From assembly GCF_028858725.1 (NCBI RefSeq), contig NC_084772.1, forward strand, positions 16,251,048 to 16,315,047: DNA of 64,000 nucleotides. The letters are read 5' to 3'. This DNA is from Colius striatus (taxonomy: Eukaryota > Chordata > Aves > Coliiformes > Coliidae). Numbering within the stretch: the stretch's first letter is position 1; every line of letters starts with the position of its first letter. The notes beneath the pieces are model-generated. The model ran no database searches. It had not been told where the DNA came from and worked only from the letters and a program-made list of their open reading frames with translations. Positions 1 to 14,100 of the stretch are shown here, in pieces. Position numbers and translations under genes: made by a program.

Positions 1-3000
1 CCAGTCTCTGTGATATCTACCTGGAAAATGCATTATTTCAGGGATTTAGATTTGTGAGAGTTGGCCATTGTGCCTATTTGCTTGTTTGTTTGCTCTTTAT
101 ATACTCTCTATTCTGAATACTTAGAGCACAAAACTTTGGTGAATTACCAAGACTGTGTAAACACTTCAGTTTCATCACTTAACCCCTCAGATGCAAGGCA
201 GAATGACTAGCCAGTGCTTTAGCATTTCAGTCTTACAGATGCTAAAATTAAGCTGCCTCTCATGCAGGAGTATTGATAACTACCCCGAAGCTGTGAGCTG
301 ACCTTCCCTTTCAGGCTCAGCAGCAGAGGAAGTACAAGCAGAGTAAGTTACAGATGCAGTTCTCATGTTTGAATTTGAAGGGTAAATCTGACTTGCCAAC
401 ACATTTAGGTCATTCTGGCAGGACTGGTCACTGCTTGGCAAGAACCATATTTTTTTACCGTGTCTCCCCTGCATCAGTGGCAAATATTTGAGAACGGATT
501 CCAAACTGAATCACTGAAATGGCCATATTTTATCTGACAAAGAACTGGCACTCCTTGGTAAATTTGTCACATGTTATCACAGCCAGCATACAGGAACCCT
601 TTCAGGGGAATTATCCAATTTCTTCTTAAAAAAAAAACCCTATGTGTTTATCTCCTGAAGTTCTCTCTGCTTGTCTTGCTTGGTGAGAAGTCTTTCTCCA
701 TTTCCAGATTCTATTTGTGGCCAGTAAATTTATCTTTATTCTTCTGCTGGTGTTGTCCATTAATCAAAATTAGCTATTGTTTCCTCTCGGGGCACTTCTT
801 TCAGATCTTTTTTTTGGTAGGATGTAAATGTGTTTATGGCTAGAATAAGTTTGGAATCAAATCCCTCTTTGGCCTCCATTTTTTGGGCTGAAGGCAGGTT
901 TGTTTGTTCTTACCCCTTTTTTTGTAAGTCAGATGTCTTTTTCCTTGGTTATCCTACAGACACTGGTCCAGGCAGGAACGTACACATTTCCTGGACTCTG
1001 AGCTGATTGGCAGCAAAGCAGCAGTAAGCTGGTATGAAAGCCAAAGTCTTCTAAAATAGGTCTCACAGCATCCCTAATCCTTTTAAACATTCTGTGAGTA
1101 GACTGAATTTAGGTCTGTCTGCACCTAGCAGGTAGGAGCCTGATAAATAGCACTCTTGTGTTTGAGTCAGTCCTTCTTGAATGTGAATAATTAGAGTTTA
1201 CTCCACTCTTCTGGTGGTCCTGGCCAGCATACTGTACAATGGCATTAATACTGCCCAATTTACTGAAATCTCTACTCATAACTCCCAGGACCACACTTGC
1301 TATTTTCTTATTAGCAGTTCATAGCCATTCTGCATTTGAAGTGCTTTCTTCTTATTTCATCTCCAGCAGCCAAGGAAGGGAATAAATCAGCTCATACAGA
1401 GCTCTCTGTAACCAAGTCTGAGCTGCTCTAAGTACCCAAGCTACCTCACTCAAACCCACACGGTATTTGATGCTGAGCAGCCCTGTGCCGCTGAAGACCT
1501 CTAATACCATGGCCATGCTCCCTTAGCAGCTCAGAGGGTCCCAGGGCCATGCCTGACTGTTTCCAGATACTGCCTCAGAGCTTTATCTGTTAATCAAACA
1601 CAAAAGCCTGGGACTCATACACAAAAAGCAATATGCCTGACCAAAGACTGCAGTCTCTGAAGGCCTTTCCTTTTGCCTCTGGCAGTGTCCTTCCCCTGAA
1701 TCACCTGCTGAGTCACAGCACAGGCAGGCAGTGCTTAACTCTTCCTTGGCTCTTACACCTTTTCAGATTGTGTTCAGTTTGTGTCCTCTGGGCAAGGATC
1801 TTGACTGGGGTACGTTGTTGTAGCTCCACTAAACTGAAGAGGATTTATACCAGATGAGATTCAGCCCTGAGTTTTGTATGTGCCTCTGATGCACAATTTT
1901 GCAAAGGGCTAAGAAAAAACACATCTGCTAATTGTTGCAGAAAAGAAGAGATTTTTGAGGGTAAAAGACATCATTATCTCATAGTGACTTTTTTTTCCCC
2001 TCCCTCCAAAATTTCTTTGTGGTGCACTGGACGTAGCAGGTGCTGCCCTACATGTGTTCAAAAGCCACGTTGCAGTTTGTCCACTCTGCAATGTTCACCT
2101 TAGCATTTGGTTTCCAATTTCCTCTGCTGTAATTGGAAAAACGACACCTTCAGGTGATGGAATGTTTTGAATCTGACTTCTCCTAACACCAGAGAGAAGT
2201 TTTCCTTCATGCCAGGAGATTAGTAGATGACTTGCAGCTTTCTTACTGCATTTGTTGTGTATTTTATACCATCTTCAGAAATGGTTATGTGGCACCAAAG
2301 CATTTTGGAAGTGTGGATACTCCTCACATTGGGTTCCACACAGATTTTTTGTGCCAAGGTAGTTGGCATGGTTTTATTTTTAAATGCTGCAGCGCTCTTG
2401 GGCTGCAAAAGTATATCATAGAAATTATAATTTCATACTGATGTTCTTGGTTCTGACAGATGTCTTTTTGCAGGGTGATACCTCTTTAGATGGTTTGTTC
2501 TCTCCTGCTGTAAAGCTGGCCTCAGTTTACACCAGAGCAAGGAGGTGCTTTCTTGAAAGTATACTCATGTGTAAGTCTAATTCAGTGCACAGCTTCACAT
2601 CTGGCTTGTGCTGTTAGGTCAGACTCTTTTGGGAATCCACTAACCTATACCTCTTGTTTCATATTTCATACAGTGTTTAGTTAGTGTTAATAAATTCATT
2701 AGATTAGTAAGTTTGCTTCTATTCATGCTTAGTATATTGGCTTTTAAATGCCTTTTTTTCACTTTGAAGTTGTCTAGATGTACAGAACAGTCTATTTCAG
2801 TTTTACTTCTTAAAAATCTACTTCTCTGTTCTTTTACGTGATTATCTCGGTATGTGAAGTTTACAGTCCTATGGATTTAAAGTTGGGTTTTAAAGCAAAG
2901 TACTGTAAAGGAATCTCAATCTTTTCACTGGATCTAAAGCTACTGTAAGGATATCTATTTATAATAAATTCTGTAGTAATCACATGTGTGTGTTAGGTTC

Positions 3001-4999
3001 AACATAACTAGTTTTAGAAATTGACAGGATACCTGGAAAAGGAATCTGTTAAACAGATTTTAGGTCTAAAGAGACACAGGACTCCTGTACCAAATCCAAT
3101 ATTAGGAGACTTGCTTCACTTCCACAGAATGCTTTAATCTAAGTTATTAATTTCTTTGAGGACTCACTGTGTGGAGTTCTGCATGATAAGTAGTATATAA
3201 AAGATATGTATTTTAAGGGAGATTAATTCCCTTTTAAGGGAATATTTTGTATCCCTTCAATGGAGCAATTGATCTTTTTTTTTCAAAGATCACTGAGTCC
3301 TGTTAAAGGTAAAATTAATTGTCCAAGTGAGAACTATTTTTGCCATTTATTAATTTTCCTAGGTTCAGGAAGCATGCCTCTAGTCAGTACTTGAATGTAG
3401 AAATTTCCATATGAAAATAGAGATGTGTGAAGAGTTTTGTTTTCATTTTTCAGGTCATGCCCATCTAGTTAGAAACCTTCTTGGAAGGTTTTAGAGTTGC
3501 CATACTGTTTTCTGATATGGTGCCTGCTTCCCTGTCCATTTGGTCTCCATCTCTGGGGGCAGAGAGGATGTGGTTTTGTCTGAGCAGGAAGGAGACAAAA
3601 AGCTCTCTTGTCTGTCTCCCACAAAGTAGTTTTTAGGAAGGGAATGACTTTGGAATCCGAAAGAAGAGACAGATCTCGTACCCTGTGATCAAAGGGTGCT
3701 TCCTGGGGAGAGTGTGTGGGGGGACTGACATGGATAACTTGCCACGGCTGGTGGACCTACTGAGCACAGGGGCCTCACATACTTGCAATTAAAATGTGTA
3801 GCCCTCTGAACACTAGCTACTAATCCAGAGGTAGCCAGATGACTGGAGGGATTAGAAAAGAGATTTAGGAGTGACTTGTGTAGTCACAGTGCTGTTCTGG
3901 AGCTTAGTTGGATTCCACAGAAATGAGTGAAAAGTTTGAGTTCATAGGTTGAGTCTAATTCTGCTCTTTTAGTGAGGAAAGTGTGAAAAGCCCTATATCA
4001 ACCTTTATTACTACATTTCTGAGATACAAACACTAAGAATACTTTGCACAAAAATAAGTACAAGTCAACGGCAAATGAAGATCTTCAGAAGACTGTAGAA
4101 GAATGCTTTGTGGAATTGCCTCAAAATGCTTCAGTGACATTGTTCATCCAGTCAGAAAAGTACTGGTCATATGAGTCAGTTTTAGGATTTAAATATCTAC
4201 AGAAAGCTGGAAAGTATTCTGATCTGGGATTTTAGATAAGCTTATCTCTGTGAGGGAAGAGAATGGTGTACTAATGAGCTTGAAACGGGCTTTTTTCATA
4301 TTTCTCCTGTTCATCTCACTGACAGTTTGTTAAATGTTAATCGTCTTCTGCAGGATAAAAATCAACATGTTTTCTACTCTAATATTTGACCTTTTAAACG
4401 TTCAGTGTGTTTTGTTCAGGGATATACTCATTATCCCCTTTCTTCCCAAGTTACTTTTCTGTATTTTCAATCTAACTAACGTCAGAACTTCGCTCTACTA
4501 GCATACATTATAAAATACTGACTTACCTATATCTCTCCTGGTGATGGTTTTCTGGGAGACACAGAAAGTGAGAAAAGAGAATTGCTAATGAAAATGACTA
4601 AGAAAAGGAGACACACAAAATGCAGATATTTTTTTTCCTTGTAATTTTGTGTTAGAGTATTTGTGGAGGCTAAAACCTGGGCTTCAGAAAGAGATGGTAA
4701 GTAACAGAGAAATGAAGTATGAGAAGAGTCAAATGTTTGTTGCTCCCTGAAGACTTTGCGTCTTATGAGATGAGGCCCCTCAGAAGTGGATTTTCCTATG
4801 ATTGCTAAGAAATCAGGGATTCCAACCCAGGAAAATGGTGGATGATGTTAAAAAGAAAAGGTCATTGTCAAGATATGAGTTTGGGAAGTCATTGCACATG
4901 CTTGGTCTTGGATTTTACTGTGTCATGAATGAATTGGCAGCTGCAAAGTCTGTCACCTGATTTCCATGTCAGTGAACTAACATCATAATGTGTTTGCAG
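1..4999 (+). other. Intron of VAT1L (3' part), no gene seen
   Basis: A/T-rich sequence with many short chance open frames on both strands, none longer than 90 codons and none recognised. The preceding VAT1L exon is not in the window. No CR1, tRNA or simple-sequence array was seen here. The frame at 4044-4235 (63 codons) looks protein-like but has no splice sites or family match that I can name. Confidence 0.7.
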
Positions 5000-5142
5000 G
5001 GTCAAGCTGTTGCTCAGCTCTGTTCAACTATTCCCAATGTCACTGTTTTTGGAACAGCTTCATCTTTCAAACATGAAGCAATCAAAGACTCAGTAACTCA
5101 CCTGTTTGACAGAAATGCAGACTATGTCCAAGAAGTAAAAAG
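5000..5142 (+). CDS. VAT1L: VAT1L coding exon (probably exon 4)
   Basis: A 143-nt exon preceded by TTTGCAG and followed by GTAATA. It is read in phase 0 and encodes 47 codons plus two bases of an Arg codon. The translation runs from [18 protein letters not shown] to [10 protein letters not shown]. The opening GQ completes the GGGVGQ-type dinucleotide-binding loop whose first part must lie in the exon upstream of the window. The rest is the beta-alpha unit that follows it in medium-chain reductases. The following intron is 1793 bp. Confidence 0.95.
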
Positions 5143-8100
5143 GTAATAATTTATTTTCCCAACAAAGAGTTGGATATTATCTGGCAAAATACTATGAGTG
5201 ACACTGGGCTGATTGTATTTATGGGAGGAGATTATGTTTGTGAGTTTAGGAACATGGAAGTTTATTCCAGATATTCCATGTCTCTGCTATAAGGGACAAG
5301 ATAACAAGCATCTCCCTATTTCTTTATAAGCAACATAAGCTTTGTTAGTCCAGGTTCATACTTGGACATCTGTTGCAAGCAAAGTATAGTAAGTGAAAAA
5401 GAATAAAGATCTTAGCAGTAGGATGTACTTTGGTACTACCTGCTTGTGTTCACTGTAATTCACTGTGTAAGGTACTTTTAGTGGATCTGTAAATTATCCA
5501 GGTTTTGGAGTTCTCTGGTGTGTTTATATTTGTCTGGGTTTTTATGCTCTGCCAGGGACTGGTGTCAGAGCACATGATGTCTGTTTTAATTTCAGATCCT
5601 TAGATTTTGTTTGTTTGCATTCAGATTAGCATCATCCTGTTGCCTTTTGAAGTCATTATGCGTGTTTCTGTTTACATGCTTTCAAATACTTTGTTTTCCA
5701 GTTGGTCTGATTTTGGATACTGATGTTGATACAGGTGGCAAAACTTCAGAATTGATAAGAAGAACTTAGTAAAAAATGTCTTTTTGATTTTAGTTGTCAG
5801 ATAATATTTTCCCTTCATCTTGTATCTGTCAAAATACTAGATTATGTAGCCAGGCGTAAGCCAAGAAGCTTCTCAGATGGAGCACCCCAGAGTAGTACAG
5901 TTGGCAGGCTTCCTGTCAAACCTGGGCATTCCTCAGAGTGACATGCAAAGATCCAGAGGTCCCTGAGTATGAGGGTTACTCACTCCCAAAGAGGACCTTC
6001 AGTATACAGCAGACTTGTGTGAGCTGTTAGCTATCCAGACTGGCGTTGGAGGAGAAGGCAGGATATCTTGCTGCTGTTTTTGGAGCACTCCCGAGGGCTT
6101 AAGAGAACATTTGAAGTGATCCATCATAAAGGACGTTTAATATCAAAGGCAAGTTTTTCCATGTGGGAAGTTTCATCAAAAAAGATAGGACTTGTCTCAC
6201 AGGGGACACCTCTGCTGTTCTTTTACAGCTCTGAGGGATTGCAGCACATTTTTTCATCCCTTTGATAGCCTTTCTCTTGGGGAAGTACACACACCAAAGG
6301 GACCCTTTAAGTTCTGATAACTTTATGATTGCAGGTGACGTTGGCTGGTAACATTGGCTGCTTCTGCCCTTCTCCAGCACAGTTCTTTTTGAGGCAGTTC
6401 CCTGACACCACCCCTGACTCTGTGTAACAGATTGCAACTACTGAAATCAAAAGGAGACCTTTTATGAAGGGGTGGAATTCTGCTCTGTTAAATCTGTTAA
6501 TATCCCTTTTTGTGATCCTGCATTTTCACATACATTCTCACTTCACAACAGATCAATGAGGCAGAGAACCAGTACAAAAAAAAGAAAATGTAGTTGCAAC
6601 AAGCCAGTTTGTGTTGCTTTTATCAAGGTGCGTGTTATTAGCACAATCGATAGTCCTGATTAAAAGGAATTGGCACTGTGTAAAGTATGTCAGTGATTGA
6701 TTTGTTGGCCATTACACTGATTTATTGGCCACTACATTGATTTATTGCTCAGATTCATGCATTTTCACTTTACAGTGAGAAAAAACCAAAAGTATAGTGA
6801 TGATCCTGAGGATGCTCTGAAGACAATTTGTCTTTTGAAAAGTGTTAATATTATGTTAATAACCAGTCTGTATCATGATGACTGACCAGACCTGTGCATC
6901 CTATTGCAGAGTGAGATTTCTTTCTTGCTTTCTAGAATCTCAACAGATGGAGTAGATATTGTTTTGGACTGTCTTTGTGGAGAAAATACTGGGAAAGGCC
7001 TCAGTCTGCTCAAACCACTGGGGACTTACATTTTATATGGTAAGTGGGAAAAGCCAGGTACATATTTTAAAACTAAAGCTTTGCAAATATTAAAATCTCT
7101 TAAAATCACCCATACCTCTCCTTCCAGAACTGAAGGCTTTCTCAGTCTGACCATTAGCAATAAAGGATTTTAGTGAAGCTGAACATGGACTAAATTATTG
7201 AGAAACAATAGGTAGTACCAAGCAACGCTTAAAAAAACTGAAAGCAATTTTGAAAAGAGAAACTGAACATATGTTTCAGATTGTTGGTCATGAAGGAGAA
7301 GTGTTGGAGGAAGCTTGGATCTCTTCTGCTACACACCAGTGGAATCACAGTGTGGCCAAGGAAACTGTAATATAGTTCTTGTGGGAGAGAGGCTTGGAGG
7401 AAGAATTCAGGAAAAATGCTGTCGTTTTTATTTAACATGACCTTGAGGAATTCAAGCCCAGGCTTATGTTGACAAATTTCCAGTCATGTACATAGACTGT
7501 TACACAAGCCAAGTGAGCATGTCTTCTGTGCAGTTCTGCCAGGTTGCCATGCTGTGTGCTGATAAAACAGGCCAAGCTTCTGTAGGAGAGATGAAGGGAT
7601 TGCCAAACTTTTGCAATGGAGAATATATCTGTGTGGCTGTGGAAGGTGCAGTGGCATCATGGATAAGCACACCTGCTTCCTTGGGCTTTCATCTAGCTAG
7701 CAGGGTGACAGTAACCAGTTGTGTTGTTGCTCAGGTATCTGCTTGGACTGTACAAGCCAACCTGGTTGCCTGTCTGTAATGAAGTCCCTGCCAGTGAACT
7801 ATCATTACCTTCGTTAACAGGTTGTAGCATACAATACATGTAGTAGTCAGATAAATGTGTCTTTACGGATAGAGAAAAAGGATACCTGGGTAGTGATCAC
7901 CACTAAATAATAGTGTATCGGAGACAAATGGCATTCTACTGCAGAGAAGGAGACAACTACAGAAGAGTTTTGGTGTCAAGTTGCCAAGTAACAGTCTGTT
8001 CCTGGTATTAGAAGATATGATAGATTGTTGTTGTGACCTCAGACTACCTGTAAACTTCAAAGGCTCAGTCACCTTGGCTGTTTGTAATTTATTCCCCAAA

Positions 8101-11100
8101 TATAAGGATGTCCACTAATGCCTTTGAAATCTGTGGAATTTTTTTCTTACATATGAATCGTGGAAATGATTTTACATGTAATAAACAGCCTGCCTGTCCA
8201 CATATAGTAAGTTGTATGTGAATGTACTCATCTTTTACAGGTTCATCTAACATGGTTACTGGAGAGACAAAAAGCTTCTTCAGTTTTGCAAAATCAGTAA
8301 GTGCACTCTTTCCTCTAACTTCAGTCTTTTTTATAGCATTTTCATCATTCTCATTTATTTCTGCTAAGCTGTTATCTCTCATGTTGCTAAAGACCACTAC
8401 AGAGTGGTCTGACACGTTTTCTTCTGATAAAACAGCTAGATGGGAATTGAACCTGTGTGCAATGCATATTTAAATTGACAGCTATCAGACATATCTCTTC
8501 TATAGCTAAGTTGAAAGTTTGACTGCATTATTTATTTACTTGTGGCAACATATTGTAGCCATGAATATGGATAACTGAAAACCCTGTCAGGACAGTGCAG
8601 TGAATGAAAGGAGGTAATAGAGGAGATACATTTCTTAAGTTGGAGTTTGTGTCCAGTCATTGTCAAGTTTTCCAACATCAGCTCCATACAGGAGTGCATT
8701 TTTCAGCTCTTCATTTCGATTTCAAGTGACATCAAAGAGATGATGTTGCATTTGTTTCCAAATTGATGATGTCAACAAATCCAGAATTGACATGTTAATT
8801 TTTTTCTTCATTTTACTACAACAAAATCTGCTCAGAAATCCTAGAGCTTGAAAAAGAGACAAACGTGTGAAAGACACTGCTAGCAGGAAATAACCAGGAG
8901 TGAAAGTTATTCCTTCAGACAAGAAAACAGAGGGAGAAGTCTTGACTGAAGTTCTGTCATGTGATATTTCTGCCAAGAGCTCATTTACAGATTTCAGCAA
9001 TAACCCTTTCCCAGGAGAAATTAGCTTCAAAAGGCTCTATGTACTTGGAAACAAGATAAATCAAAGACTGTGGCAAGAAGCTATTCTTTGCCTCCTGCAT
9101 TTTCTCAGTGGTTGCTATTGTCATACTTTCGTGAACTAAACCATGATAATTTGTACTGTGTGGTCCTTTTACTGTTGATAGAAACATATCCAGATGTGGA
9201 TATTTTGTAGAGTAAGTTGGCCCAACAAAGCCAATTTCAACTGAAGTGTTAGTGCTGGTGTTTATTGACTGAATAAATATGAATAAATTGAAAAAAGCAT
9301 ATCAAGTTTGATAAAAGTAGAACTAGTTTCTTTTTGTAATTATTCTGCAAAATTAACTCATCAAATTTTATGAGAATTTGAATTAAAAATTGACCCATTC
9401 AGATAAAATTTGCTTGGAGGTGGGATCTCGGTGTCAAGGATGCTCTTGTGCGAAATGAGATAAAAGAATTCCAATAATTATAAGGCTTGCTGAAATACCA
9501 CAAACATAATAATGGGTGAAAAGTGAACGGGAGCTGATAAGTAGTGCATGGTTTCCTTGTGTTTGGGAAAAAAGTAATAGTCAAGACTTGCTTGTGAATG
9601 CTTGGGAAGCTTGCATGGCTCTCTTGAGATAACAAAGGAGAACAGCAGAAGTAAGAAGGCAAGTCCAAACTCCTTCTAGACCCATGTTCTAAAACCAGAT
9701 TTGTTCACTATTCTTCCAACACTCTAATCTCACGCAACACAAGTCTGTGTTTTCTTTCTGCATGGCAGTCAGCTGTATACTTTTTGTCTGTTCTTTAAAT
9801 AGAATCCTTACAGCTTCACTTGGCTGTTACTTCAGATCTGACAGATGAGTCGTGTATCACATCTGCCCAGACAGGTTTTTTGTGAACTTTCCTGTACATT
9901 TCTTGAAACATGTTTTTCTCACCCTGCTGTTGTTTATTGCTTTCCAGTGGTGGCAGGTTGAGAAAGTAAATCCTATCAAGCTCTATGAGGAGAACAAAGT
10001 CATTGCTGGATTTTCCCTATTGAATCTACTTTTCAAACAGAACCGAGGTAGCCTGATCAAGGGTGTGATGGACAAACTCCTCAATCTGTATAACAGTAAG
10101 AAGATCAAGCCTGTGGTTGATTCATTATGGGCTTTGGAAGAGGTAGGAACAAAATTTCTTTCTCCATTTTGAAATTCCTAAAATATATGCCATTTCAGAT
10201 GTGAAAGTACATTTTAATTTCTTCTAATTACTAATGTGTTCTGCTTTCTAATTGGTGCACAAATCGTCTCCAGAGACCCTGCTATTTAGAAACTCTATGA
10301 GCCAGAGCTGTCCACACATTTCTCTAATAAATATTGCTGGAGTTTCAAGTCATCTGTGCAAAGTTCTAGAAAATACTAATAAATGTGGTCTTTCAATCTT
10401 AGAAAATTGTTTCTGTTTCTTAAGTGCGGGAAACAAGTGACTAAGACGTGAGGCATGAAAGGCAGACATTGTAATTGAAAACAACTTCTAATCTATTCTG
10501 AGGAAAAGATCTAATACATAAGCTTTAGTTTCAGTGTTCTATTTGTGCTAGCAAACCTTGGAAGCTTTGAGATTTTCTGGAAGTTACTGAAAACCTCCAT
10601 AGGCAGTCAAATGAGAAATCACTTTTAGTGTAAGTTGTGTTTCTGGAGTGTAGGTTTTCTGTTCTAATTGCTCATCTCTCCTTAAAGACATGTAAATAGA
10701 CTAATCTGATCATAGCCTGGGCAATTATAAGCCCCCTGACCAAAGCACTCTTTCTGACACCTTTATGCTTAAGATACTGATAAAAGAATGAACAAGCTGC
10801 CCAGAGAGGGTGTGGAGTCTCCTTCTCTGGAGGTTTTGGAAACCCACCTGTATGAGTTATGTAACCTCATGGAGAGGAACATACTTTAGCAGGAGTTTGG
10901 ACTCGATGATCTCTTGAAGTCCCTTCCAACCTGCACCATTGTGTGACTGATTTTTTGGAGGAGTGAACAGACATTAACATTTGAAGAAACATCATGACTG
11001 TAGTAGCACTGCCAGGCTAATGCTTGTGTTCTGTGCATTTGTGAAGCACACTGAGTCTGACACATCCCTTCAGATGCATGATCTGCTAGAGCTCTGCTGA

Positions 11101-14100
11101 GTGTGGGTTGTGGCTGTATCATTCGATGGGTGCTGTTCAGCAGGTACTGCAACAAAATTCAGTCTGCATCTGAACTCATCATCTGGTATTGCCATGCATC
11201 CATGAGGAAATACTGCTATCAGACTCAAATAACTTAATAATATTGTCTTTTATTAAGACTTTGAGAGCCCTGTGGGAAGGAGTTTGATCCTGGCATGTTG
11301 TTCTTTACTCAAGTGGCATTGTAACACTGCCATTGTTGTGGACATGGGTAAGACACCGTGAGCTGCATGATGGGGCCCCACAAACTGTGACAGCTCTTGG
11401 AGCAGGATGTGCAGCATGTTTACTAGGCCAGATTCTCTGGCAGGACATGTGCTGCCTTAGGTTGTGTGAATGTGGGAGCTAATATGTCTCTTCACACTGT
11501 CCTTACATCTGTGCCTGTGTACCCCAACATGCCCCTTAATGTGGTACAACAGGTGTGAACACTCCAGCACTATATTGGCTCCATTTATTCCTCTCTGGCA
11601 GAACTGAGAGGAATGACATCTTCTCCAGGAATCTCTTCCCATTGCTCTGAATTGTCCACCTGAGGCCAGGCTATTACTGATAGCACCTCAGTAACACCTC
11701 AGGGGTTTTACCAGTCTGTGGCATGGGAGTGGCTAATTCTCACCATTGAACTGCTGAAGAGAAATCAGATGTTGTGATAAAGAACAGCTGGCTCAGGCAA
11801 GACAAAATCCTCTGTTGTGGTCTGAGAGGGAGACCATATTGCTCTTCAAAGAGCAAAGTGAAATGGAAGTGAGATCAGAATTTAGGTTTCTGAAGAGGGT
11901 TTTAAAGATTTGATTCTTTAAATAAGCTGACAATATTTTAAAAATACAAGTGGTGCAAGTCTCAGATAGACACTCTGCAGTGTCTTTGTTCATGGAAATA
12001 CATGCTTTCCATGTATTAGTAAGAGAATCATGACTAAAATAGTAACAATAGCTTAAAAAGTCTTGATCGAGGATGTAACATGAAAAATTACCCATGACAG
12101 TCTGATCTTAATAGTCAGTATGATGGGAATTTGTTGGGAGGCTTCTGTTTGGTAACATTTCCTCTAACATTTGGCAGTAGCATTCACCATCGGTACCGGT
12201 AGATAGTGAAATGTGTAAATACATCTGTTAAAAAGCACAGTCTAGAAAACTACAGCTCATTTATCATGCCTGCTCACTTTCCATGAGCTATCTGGTAATT
12301 TAGAAAGGAAATGTTTGGCTGGTATCTTCACGGATGTAACAGTGCTAGAAGTGTCCTTAATCGATTGCAAACTATTACTGAAATATTACTCATTCAGGGC
12401 ATTATCATTTGGGGGATATATTTTTGTGGGTATAAAAATAGCCTCGGTGTGACTCTCAAGTTAATATGACACACAGAAAAGTGTGTCATAGCTAAGGACT
12501 AAATGGAACCAGACTGAAGAAAGGTTGGTATGTATTTTTGTTCTGTTTTGGGAGGTTTCTTTTTTTAACTGCGCAACTCTAACATCTTCCCCCCTTCAGA
12601 GCCTGACATTTGATTGCTTTTCATTTCCTAGTGAGTAATCCTGGTTTTCTCCAAGTGTCCACTTTCATTTGACCTTTCTCATTAGTGAGACTACTCATTA
12701 GTTAGAGACTAAACCTGTATGGCCAATTTTTTACCATTGATGTTTCCTGAGGAAATTTCCTGACCCATAAGAGCATTGAAAATAAATATGTTTAACTGGA
12801 GAGTGGCAGAAAGATGAACTTTCTGCATGGCATTTGAAAATGAATGATGGAAAAGTTTTCTCTGGAAGAATATCACCCTTTCCAGAAACTCACAGGAGAA
12901 TCCATTTGTCCTCTGATTAGTACTTCATCCACAGAGATGAGCTTGGGTCCAGTAAGTTACAGTTAAAATGAAAATATTTTAAGGGGACATCTCAGAGGAT
13001 TAACTGTGGGTTCACCTTTCCAAACGTTTAAATACCTGAATGTATCATCACATAAGTAGAAGTTTTGATCTATATATGAAAAGTATATCACCAACATATC
13101 CTTTGAGCTTGCTTTATTCACTCTGCATCTGTTTTCATGTATTCCTCCTTTGTGCAAATATCAATTCACAAATTAATACAGACGTAAAACCAAGATGGAA
13201 GACATCTGCTTTTCTTCCAAAACTGTATGACAGTACAAATAGTAATCTTTTCAGTTCCCTATCAGTTCCCATAGCCATGTGTGTCAGAGCTGAAAAGCAT
13301 CTTTGCAGAAGACATTTAATTATCTCTACAGTGATGTTCTCCTTTGCTGCTTAAGGCTGGTCGCTACAAGACCACTTCCTTGCATGATCACCCCAGAATT
13401 GAGAGCTTTATGTTCTAGTGCTTGTGAGAACAGCCAGAGAAGCATTTTGTGTCTGTTGTAATAGATCTTCATGAACTGTGTAAAAAAGATCTCATTGTTC
13501 TAAAAGCCTGGTATGGTTCCTTGAACAGCATTTATTTCTTAGTACTTTCTGCAGAAGTACACAGTTTAAATTTAAAAGAATATACTGATTAGAGAATATT
13601 GTAATTACAGTGAGAGTTTTTTTGCATTTTAAAGCATTTCAAGTGGCAGTAATACAGGGTTTAGAGAAAGTTATTAGATTCCCATTTGTCTATTACGTAG
13701 TATATGTTAAGTGATGCCGAGTTGATTGTCAGATAGAATTCAAGATAGCAGAGTTAAAAATTATTAGATAGGTTTAGCTTGGTGCTAATCTGTACATCTA
13801 AGATCACAGCCTTGCCAAGCTGCAGTCCAGTGGCAAGAACTGAACAAAAGAACTCTTTCCATACAGAATTTATAGCATGTTTTGGAAAAGGCAAAGCCAT
13901 CACAATACGCTGATTTTAGCACTGCTCTGTGGCTTCAAAAGATTTAGGTACTGTAAACTTGGGATTTTTTTTCTACTGAACTCATCCATTCCTCTAAATG
14001 ACCATCCCAGTGCATGCTCTTGGATATCAATGATACCAATGTTATTCAGGGCGAGGGAATAGGAAATCTCAAACCCATGACAGCAGAATAATAACAGTGA

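Noticed and set aside
6099..6437. 112-codon minus-strand frame in a VAT1L intron
   Set aside because: No family resemblance or splice context that I can support; compatible with chance.
6904..7173. VAT1L exon extended through the open frame to 7173
   Set aside because: The consensus donor GTAAGT at 7040 and the fit to the next exon (8241) show that the exon ends at 7039; the extra residues are intronic.
8089..8415. 108-codon minus-strand frame across a VAT1L exon
   Set aside because: Part of it is simply the reverse complement of the conserved VAT1L exon at 8241-8296, and no independent evidence supports it.
9852..9947. ATG-started frame that would begin a protein upstream of the exon at 9948
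   Set aside because: The polypyrimidine tract and TTTCCAG acceptor lie directly before TGGTGG, so the upstream codons are intron.
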